Assembly: GCA_946886805.1 (NCBI GenBank)
Contig: CAMPJM010000016.1
Coordinates: forward strand, 1 to 20,407
Reading direction: 5' to 3'
Length of the DNA stretch: 20,407 bases
Source: an uncultured Flammeovirgaceae bacterium
Lineage (GTDB): Bacteria; Bacteroidota; Bacteroidia; Cytophagales; Cyclobacteriaceae
Part shown: positions 15,708 to 20,407 of the stretch, in pieces
Numbering within the stretch: the first letter of the stretch is position 1
Layout: each line of letters starts with the position of its first letter
The notes under the pieces: model-generated
Databases searched by the model: none
The model's input: the letters and a program-made list of their open reading frames with translations, nothing else
Told to the model about the DNA's origin: nothing
Made by a program: the position numbers and the translations under genes

Positions 15708-16799
15708 TTGATACAAAACGAAAAGCATTTTGCTGAATTATTATTGGATTGGTATGGCAGAAATAAAAGAGAACTGCCTTGGCGTAATACAACAAATCCG
15801 TATATAATATGGCTTTCCGAGATTATTTTGCAACAAACGAGGATAAATCAGGGGCTACCATATTTTAATAAATTCCTGGAAAAATATCCCAATGTTGAGA
15901 AGTTGGCTTCTGCTGATGAGCAATCGGTTTTAAGGCTTTGGCAGGGCTTGGGATATTATTCCAGAGCGAAAAACTTACATGCCTGTGCAAAAGTTATTGC
16001 ATCGGATTATCAGGGATCGTTTCCGGATAATTATAATGATTTATTGTCTCTTAAAGGTGTCGGTAAGTATACCGCTGCGGCGATTGCCTCATTTGCTTTC
16101 GATGAAAAAGTAGCGGTAGTAGATGGCAATGTTTTCAGGGTATTATCCAGGGTGTTCGGAATGGATCAGGACATATCATCCCCTCAGGGGCAAAATGCAT
16201 TTAGACAACTCGCAGAAACACTGCTGCCAGAAAAAGAAGTTGCAGACTACAACCAGGCTATCATGGAATTTGGAGCGCTCCATTGCACCCCGGCAAACCC
16301 AGATTGTGAGAGCTGCGTGTTTAATGGTTTTTGCTTTGCATATAAGCATCAACTTCAGAACAGCTTGCCGGTAAAAATCAAAAAGGTAAAAGTCAAGAGC
16401 AGGTATTTGAACTATTTTGTAATTCGATACGATAATAGGTTATTGATGAAGAAAAGAAATTTTAAAGATATTTGGAATGGTCTCTATGATTTTTATCTGG
16501 TCGAGTCAGAAAAGGCAGTGGATATTGAACAAATTGAGGATGAACTAATAACTTCCTTAAAGCTCCATAACGCAAAAATTGAAAACGTGTCCCGGCCTTA
16601 TAAACATATTTTAACCCACCAAAAACTTTATTCTGCCTTTTATTTGATAGATATGCCCGAAAGTTCTTTTACGACAGGGCTAATAAACGCGCTTATAAAT
16701 AAGGATGATTATTCTTTCTATACAATTGAGGAGGTAATAAATTTACCAAAACCCATTTTAATCAATAAATATTTGTCAGAAAACATTTTTTTTGACTAA
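15708..16799 (+). CDS. mutY: A/G-specific adenine glycosylase MutY
   Basis: Removes adenine mispaired with 8-oxoguanine. Using the TTG at 15708 (363 residues), the catalytic residues fall at Glu38 (LSEIILQQTR) and Asp139 (VVDGNVFRV), almost identical to E. coli 37 and 138, and the [4Fe-4S] cysteines at 193, 200, 203 and 209 (C-x6-C-x2-C-x5-C) against 192-208. The HhH motif is LKGVGKYTAAAI. The C-terminal third (from about residue 240) is the NUDIX-like domain that reads 8-oxoG. The frame is open back to GTG 15669, adding 13 hydrophobic residues (MLLLKLLGIFLTK); this longer form is possible, but the numbering argues against it. It is the first gene of the mutY-ssb-gldE-gldD run, 44 bp before ssb. 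Confidence 0.95.
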   Translation: MIQNEKHFAELLLDWYGRNKRELPWRNTTNPYIIWLSEIILQQTRINQGLPYFNKFLEKYPNVEKLASADEQSVLRLWQGLGYYSRAKNLHACAKVIASDYQGSFPDNYNDLLSLKGVGKYTAAAIASFAFDEKVAVVDGNVFRVLSRVFGMDQDISSPQGQNAFRQLAETLLPEKEVADYNQAIMEFGALHCTPANPDCESCVFNGFCFAYKHQLQNSLPVKIKKVKVKSRYLNYFVIRYDNRLLMKKRNFKDIWNGLYDFYLVESEKAVDIEQIEDELITSLKLHNAKIENVSRPYKHILTHQKLYSAFYLIDMPESSFTTGLINALINKDDYSFYTIEEVINLPKPILINKYLSENIFFD

Positions 16800-16843
16800 T
16801 TTTAAAAACATTAACTAATTTCATACTTAAAAAAAGAAAAGCT

Positions 16844-17278
16844 ATGGCCGGAGTAAACAAGGTTATATTAGTCGGTAATTTAGGAAAAGATCCTGAAGTA
16901 AGGCACCTCGAAAGCGGGCGTGCAGTAGCGAATTTTACATTAGCTACAGGTGAAGTCTATAAAAACAAAAATGGCGAAAAGGTCACCCATACAGAATGGC
17001 ATAATATTGTTATGTGGTCACCTCTTGCTGAAATTGCCGAAAAATACCTCCGCAAAGGGAGATCGGTGTATTTGGAAGGGAAATTACAAACCCGAACCTA
17101 TGATGACAAAGACGGAAACAGGAAATATATGACTGAGATAGTAGTTCAGAACCTAAATATGTTAGGCTCAAAAAATGATGGGGATACTGACTCTAATTCT
17201 AACGATTATTCGAAAAATAATTCGGCCGATGAAGGGGTTCCTGCGTACAATGAGGAAACGGATGATCTACCGTTTTAG
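16844..17278 (+). CDS. ssb: Single-stranded DNA-binding protein
   Basis: A 144-residue SSB. The N-terminal OB-fold (MAGVNKVILVGNLGKDPEVR, then FTLATGEVYKNKNGE, TEWHNIVMWSPLAEIAEKYL, SVYLEGKLQTRTYDD) reaches about residue 108. A disordered Asn/Ser/Asp linker follows, and the acidic tail ends ETDDLPF, the conserved tip that docks repair and replication partners, RecG among them in other bacteria. It forms tetramers on exposed single strands. ATG 16844 is well placed. It lies between mutY and gldE with gaps of 44 and 16 bp, indicating co-transcription; whether it is the main replicative SSB cannot be told from this window. Confidence 0.97.
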   Translation: MAGVNKVILVGNLGKDPEVRHLESGRAVANFTLATGEVYKNKNGEKVTHTEWHNIVMWSPLAEIAEKYLRKGRSVYLEGKLQTRTYDDKDGNRKYMTEIVVQNLNMLGSKNDGDTDSNSNDYSKNNSADEGVPAYNEETDDLPF

Positions 17279-17294
17279 ATGTGTCACTAATTAA

Positions 17295-18659
17295 TTGATT
17301 TTGGAAGCCCCCACAGAAGACCCTTACCCTATTTTTATACTATTGACGGCATTTTTTGACTCTCCAGTGCTCTTTTATTCTGTCAATAGTATAATTCTTG
17401 TCATTTTATTATTTCTATCTGCAATGATATCAGGGTCCGAAGTGGGATTCTTTTCCCTTTCAGACGAAGAAATCGCCCGGAGTAAAACCAGCAATTCCCG
17501 CACAGACCAGTTTATCGTTAAACTTCTTGATCAACCAAAAAGATTACTTGCAACGATCTTAATCCTCAATAATCTCGTAAATGTTGGTTTTGTAACCTTG
17601 TCCACCTTTCTGTCCTGGGAAATTATGGGCTCAAAAACAACAGAAGGAATTGTAGTGGCCAGCCTCACCGCAATAGTAACTTTCAGCATATTGTTTTTTG
17701 GGGAAATTATTCCAAAAAATTATGCCACTCAAAATCCAAAAAGTTTTATCCGCAAAACGGCTATCCCTCTCAGCTTTTTTAGCAGTTTCTTCAGGCCATT
17801 GTCGTGGTTGCTAATGTCCATTAGTAATGTTATTGAAAAAAGAATGGAGAAAAGAGGCTATGAGATTTCGCTTGACGGGTTAAATCATGCGCTTGAACTA
17901 ACCGGTACGGAAACCACTATGGAAGAAAAAGATTTGTTGAAAGGCATTGTTAATTTCGGGACTATCTCCGTTAAACAAGTTATGCAATCCAGAATGGATA
18001 TTATGGCTGTGGATATCGAAACGAACTTTCATGAACTGATGGACAAGGTAAATAAAAGTGGTTATTCAAGAATTCCAGCATATAATGAAACGGTTGATAA
18101 AATTGAAGGAGTCTTGTACATTAAAGACCTATTGCCCTATATAGAAGGAAATGAAGAATTTAGGTGGCAAAGCCTACTCCGACCGGGATTTTTTATTCCT
18201 GAAAGCAAGAAAATTGATTCCTTGCTCAAAGATTTTCAGGAGAAACGTGTTCATATGGCCATTGTAGTAGACGAATATGGTGGAACCTCAGGACTTATTA
18301 CACTTGAGGACATTATTGAAGAAATAGTTGGGGAGATTAATGATGAGTTTGACGATGAAGATGTTGCCTACAATAAATTAGACGATCACACCTATATTTT
18401 TGAAGGAAAAACATCTTTAAATGATTTTTGCAAAATTTTAGGGGAAGATCCTGATATTTTTGACGAAGTAAAAGGTGAAAGTGAGTCCCTTGGAGGATTA
18501 CTTTTAGAAATTAACGCCAAGCTTCCAAGGGTGGGAGAAAAAGTAAAATTTGATAAATTTGTTTTTACTGTTGTTTCTGTTGACACCAAAAGAATAAAAA
18601 GAGTGAGGGTCTTTTTAAAGGAACAGGTATTGAACGACCAAATAAAAAACGCTAAATAA
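17295..18659 (+). CDS. gldE: Gliding motility-associated protein GldE (CNNM/CBS/CorC-type)
   Basis: A 454-residue membrane protein. The N-terminal CNNM (DUF21) part has about four hydrophobic segments (33-50 with [14 protein letters not shown], 80-100, 115-140, 158-175), with [15 protein letters not shown] between them. Paired CBS domains follow (about 215-345; [49 protein letters not shown]), then a CorC_HlyC domain (365-440). Homologues are magnesium/cobalt-efflux-type proteins. In F. johnsoniae, extra GldE partly relieves gldD defects, and here gldD follows by 22 bp. The start is TTG 17295, with a second TTG at 17301 equally possible; the first in-frame ATG would delete part of the first membrane segment. 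Confidence 0.94.
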   Translation: MILEAPTEDPYPIFILLTAFFDSPVLFYSVNSIILVILLFLSAMISGSEVGFFSLSDEEIARSKTSNSRTDQFIVKLLDQPKRLLATILILNNLVNVGFVTLSTFLSWEIMGSKTTEGIVVASLTAIVTFSILFFGEIIPKNYATQNPKSFIRKTAIPLSFFSSFFRPLSWLLMSISNVIEKRMEKRGYEISLDGLNHALELTGTETTMEEKDLLKGIVNFGTISVKQVMQSRMDIMAVDIETNFHELMDKVNKSGYSRIPAYNETVDKIEGVLYIKDLLPYIEGNEEFRWQSLLRPGFFIPESKKIDSLLKDFQEKRVHMAIVVDEYGGTSGLITLEDIIEEIVGEINDEFDDEDVAYNKLDDHTYIFEGKTSLNDFCKILGEDPDIFDEVKGESESLGGLLLEINAKLPRVGEKVKFDKFVFTVVSVDTKRIKRVRVFLKEQVLNDQIKNAK

Positions 18660-18681
18660 GTTTAGTAGAAGAGATTATTTT

Positions 18682-19284
18682 ATGGGAAAATTAAATGTGA
18701 CGGTTCCTTTGGTGTTTCTTTTGATATTGCTTTTTTCCGCATGTTCACAAGATTATGTTCCTAAGCCGAAAGGGTATAATAAGATAGTTTTACCGGAGCA
18801 CGAATATTTACAGTTATCCGATTCATTTCCTTATCAGTTTCAATATTCAAAACATGCCGAAATACTCATTGACTCATCCTGGATGCAGGAGCCTTATTGG
18901 ATAAACGTATATTATCCTGAATTTGTAGCAACTATTCAAATCACCTATAAGGATGTGCTTGGGGACAAACAGAGGCTTCAGGAATTCTTAAACGACTCTT
19001 ATAAACTAACAGCAAAACACCAGATAAAGGCATACTCAATAGAAGAAACTATTCTTAAAACTCCCCAAAACCATACTGCCATTGTAGCCGAATTGACAGG
19101 TGAGGTTCCTACTCCCTTCCAGTTTTACACCACAGATTCTGCCAACCATTTTTTAAGAGGTGCGCTATATTTTAGAACAGCATCTAAAAATGATTCTTTA
19201 GCGCCTGTCATCAATTACATAAAAAAAGATATTATTCATATGCTGAATACGCTTTCCTGGGATGAAAAAGAAGTGGGAAGTTAA
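18682..19284 (+). CDS. gldD: Gliding motility lipoprotein GldD
   Basis: A 200-residue lipoprotein: a signal peptide with lipobox LFSAC (Cys21), then the GldD hallmark [11 protein letters not shown] (25-35), followed by [19 protein letters not shown] and [19 protein letters not shown]. The C-terminal half contains [14 protein letters not shown] and [10 protein letters not shown]. GldD is an envelope lipoprotein required for gliding in F. johnsoniae; its exact role is unknown. It is the last gene of the run, with ATG 18682 placed 22 bp after gldE. After its stop comes a 447-bp repeat-rich spacer, whose first hairpin (19330-19374) is the best candidate transcript end. Confidence 0.95.
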   Translation: MGKLNVTVPLVFLLILLFSACSQDYVPKPKGYNKIVLPEHEYLQLSDSFPYQFQYSKHAEILIDSSWMQEPYWINVYYPEFVATIQITYKDVLGDKQRLQEFLNDSYKLTAKHQIKAYSIEETILKTPQNHTAIVAELTGEVPTPFQFYTTDSANHFLRGALYFRTASKNDSLAPVINYIKKDIIHMLNTLSWDEKEVGS

Positions 19285-19289
19285 AAAGC

Positions 19290-19324
19290 AGTTGGCCATT
19301 GGCAATTAGCAGTAGGCAAACGGG
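19290..19324 (+). repeat. Heptamer patch 1 (GTTGGC type)
   Basis: Five contiguous 7-bp units in one register related to AGTTGGC (AGTTGGC, CATTGGC, AATTAGC, AGTAGGC, AAACGGG), beginning 6 bp after the gldD stop. Position 6-7 is GC in the first four. It is degenerate but keeps a strict period of 7. Confidence 0.65.
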
Positions 19325-19329
19325 AAAAT

Positions 19330-19374
19330 AGACTTCTGAAGTTTGGTTTCTAGCGATAGAAACTTCGGAAGTCT
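19330..19374. repeat. Hairpin copy 1
   Basis: The inverted repeat AGACTTCTGAAGTTT (19330-19344) with AAACTTCGGAAGTCT (19360-19374) is 15 bp with one G-U-type mismatch around a 15-nt loop. TTACTTTATTT follows, so it can serve as a gldD terminator. A diverged second copy lies at 19467-19542. Confidence 0.75.
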
Positions 19375-19385
19375 TACTTTATTTA

Positions 19386-19462
19386 GCAGACATTAGACGG
19401 AAGACAGGAGATTTTAGACAGGAGACAAAAAGCAATTGGTAGTTGGCAGTTGGCGAAAGCGA
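19386..19462 (+). repeat. Heptamer patch 2 (AGACA type passing into GTTGGC type)
   Basis: Eleven 7-bp steps in one unbroken register. The first six (19386-19427) follow the pattern nnAGAyr, for example TTAGACA and GGAGACA. After a transition unit, three (19435-19455) are of the GTTGGCA kind, with two adjacent near-identical copies at 19442-19455. Two different heptamer families joined in phase is unusual. Confidence 0.65.
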
Positions 19463-19466
19463 CAAT

Positions 19467-19542
19467 AGACTTCCGTTTGGTTTCGAAAAGTAGCTATAAT
19501 AATAATGAACAGTTGTTGTAGCAATAGACACTTCGGAAGTCT
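19467..19542. repeat. Hairpin copy 2, diverged
   Basis: Arms AGACTTCCG (19467-19475) and CGGAAGTCT (19534-19542) are perfect over 9 bp. Left-arm flank GTTTGGTTTC and right-arm flank CTTGCTTTAT match copy 1. The interior is enlarged to 58 nt. The right-arm CTTCGGAAGTCTT occurs at 19363 and 19531, that is 168 bp (24 x 7) apart. Confidence 0.65.
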
Positions 19543-19555
19543 TGCTTTATATGCA

Positions 19556-19597
19556 GGAGATATTAGACAAGAGACGTTAAAAAAGAGCAATTGGCAA
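19556..19597 (+). repeat. Heptamer patch 3
   Basis: Six 7-bp steps repeating the order of patch 2: GGAGATA, TTAGACA, AGAGACG, an A-rich unit, then AGAGCAA and TTGGCAA. It is a shortened third copy of the AGACA-to-GTTGGC module, lying after hairpin copy 2. Bases 19598-19686 continue with weakly similar sequence (ACGGAAG, TTTAGCA) and no gene. Confidence 0.55.
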
Positions 19598-19686
19598 AGT
19601 GAAGACGGAAGATAATTATTTAGCAGAAAGTGTCAACACACACTGACTCATCATGTGAGGCCATCTAAAAAATCTGATATTCATAA

Positions 19687-19728
19687 TCTAATATCTAAAA
19701 CCTAAAACCCAACACCTAATACCTAATT
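19687..19728 (+). repeat. Heptamer patch 4 (CCTAAWA type) in the recG leader
   Basis: Six perfect-register 7-bp units with consensus YCTAAWA (for example TCTAATA, CCTAAAA, CCTAATA), ending 3 nt before the recG ATG. They lie in a 58-nt stretch of the plus strand that contains no G at all (19676-19733). The array therefore forms an unstructured A/C/U leader over the ribosome-entry site. Confidence 0.8.
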
Positions 19729-19731
19729 ATA

Positions 19732-20407
19732 ATGGGCTTTTTTGATACCAAAATTGAATTCCTAAAAGGGGTAGGAGCTCAGAAAGCTGCCCTTCTTCAA
19801 AAGGAAATAGGAATTTCGACCTATAAAGACCTAGTTCAATACTACCCTTTCCGATATGAGGACCGCACAAAATTCCATCAAATATCGATGCTTAATGATC
19901 AATTGCCTTTTGTACAGGTAAAAGGTAAAATCAGAAAAATAGAAACGATAGGACTAGGAAGAAAACAGCGGTTGGTAGCGCATTTTTACGATGAAACCGG
20001 AGAAATGGAACTCGTTTGGTTCAAAGGGATACAATGGATAATAAAGAAATTGGTAATAGGAGTTGATTTTGTAGCCATTGGCAAACCGGCCTCCTTTGGC
20101 AGAAAAATAAATATTGCGCACCCTGAAATGGAACCTCTGACCGGTCAACATGGAAAGCAAAATTTTCTCCTCCCGGTATACTCAACCACTGAAAGGCTCA
20201 AGCAAAAATACCTCGACAGCAGGGCCATAGCGAAACTTCAATTTACACTTCTTCAACAGGCGCTGCCCAAAGTAAGGGAAATATTGCCGCAAAGTATTAT
20301 GCATCAATACCGCCTGGTTGGGAAGGCACAGGCACTGAAGGATATTCATTTCCCCGCTGACTATAATGTCTTACAAAAAGCTTTGTTCCGACTAAAGTTT
20401 GAAGAAT
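19732..20407 (+). CDS. recG: ATP-dependent DNA helicase RecG, N-terminal part
   Basis: The frame opens at ATG 19732 and runs off the window end after 225 codons, so only the N-terminal wedge region is visible. It begins MGFFDTKIEFLKGVGAQKAA and carries YYPFRYEDRTKF (38-49), the OB-fold wedge (FVQVKGKIRKIET, LVAHFYDETGEMELVWF, IAHPEMEP) and the linker toward the helicase core (HFPADYNVLQKALFRLKFEE). RecG remodels stalled forks and branches Holliday junctions; its wedge binds branched DNA. The helicase motifs lie beyond the window. Context: it follows ssb-gldE-gldD on the same strand, but a 447-bp repeat spacer and hairpins separate it, so it probably has its own promoter. Confidence 0.93.
   Translation, partial: MGFFDTKIEFLKGVGAQKAALLQKEIGISTYKDLVQYYPFRYEDRTKFHQISMLNDQLPFVQVKGKIRKIETIGLGRKQRLVAHFYDETGEMELVWFKGIQWIIKKLVIGVDFVAIGKPASFGRKINIAHPEMEPLTGQHGKQNFLLPVYSTTERLKQKYLDSRAIAKLQFTLLQQALPKVREILPQSIMHQYRLVGKAQALKDIHFPADYNVLQKALFRLKFEE

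Noticed and set aside
19285..19731. The repeat-rich spacer as a CRISPR array.
   Set aside because: Units are 7 bp and degenerate, there are no conserved 25-40 bp repeats with unique equal-length spacers, and no cas genes are present.

Overview
The window reads as chromosomal DNA of a gliding Bacteroidota bacterium, probably of the Cytophagales/Cytophagia type. The support is low G+C, gldB/gldD/gldE genes, very large propeller-type hybrid histidine kinases, near absence of Shine-Dalgarno sites, TAnnTTTG-like promoter boxes, and the block HU / TPR / RNase G facing mutY-ssb-gldE-gldD. No rRNA, tRNA, CRISPR array, prophage or intact insertion sequence was seen. The taxonomic call is inference from gene content.

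Layout. (1) 1-6634: two tandem paralogous hybrid sensor kinases; the first is cut by the window start. They share even the sequence just past their stop codons. (2) 6651-8177: a defence/stability patch on the minus strand, with an intact DUF433 antitoxin gene overlapping a DUF5615 PIN-like toxin gene broken by two 1-base frameshifts, a compositionally odd 0.25-kb block, and a hicA-hicB toxin-antitoxin pair. (3) 8355-9008: nth (endonuclease III), followed by a candidate structured RNA at 9042-9113. (4) 9251-11429: a GT4 glycosyltransferase overlapping tail-to-tail with gldB. (5) 11600-12226: a small outer-membrane beta-barrel protein, ending at a bidirectional terminator shared with the next block. 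(6) 12440-15456, minus strand: HU, then an attenuator-like hairpin, an anchored TPR protein, a 29-residue ultra-basic protein (AURKAIP1/COX24 type, probably ribosomal), and RNase G. (7) 15708-19284, plus strand: mutY, ssb, gldE, gldD as a tight run. (8) 19285-19731: a gene-free spacer built from degenerate 7-bp tandem repeats interleaved with two related hairpins. (9) 19732-end: the 5' part of recG.

How the genes fit together. Genome maintenance (nth, mutY, ssb, recG, HU), RNA/translation (RNase G, the 29-aa basic protein) and the gliding/envelope lipoproteins (gldB, gldD, gldE) form the conserved core. The kinases and the toxin-antitoxin patch are the accessory part. I found no convincing wholly new multi-gene system. 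The most unusual signals are the heptamer-repeat mosaic before recG, the decayed toxin beside its intact antitoxin, the structured element after nth, and the hairpin abutting the TPR start codon.
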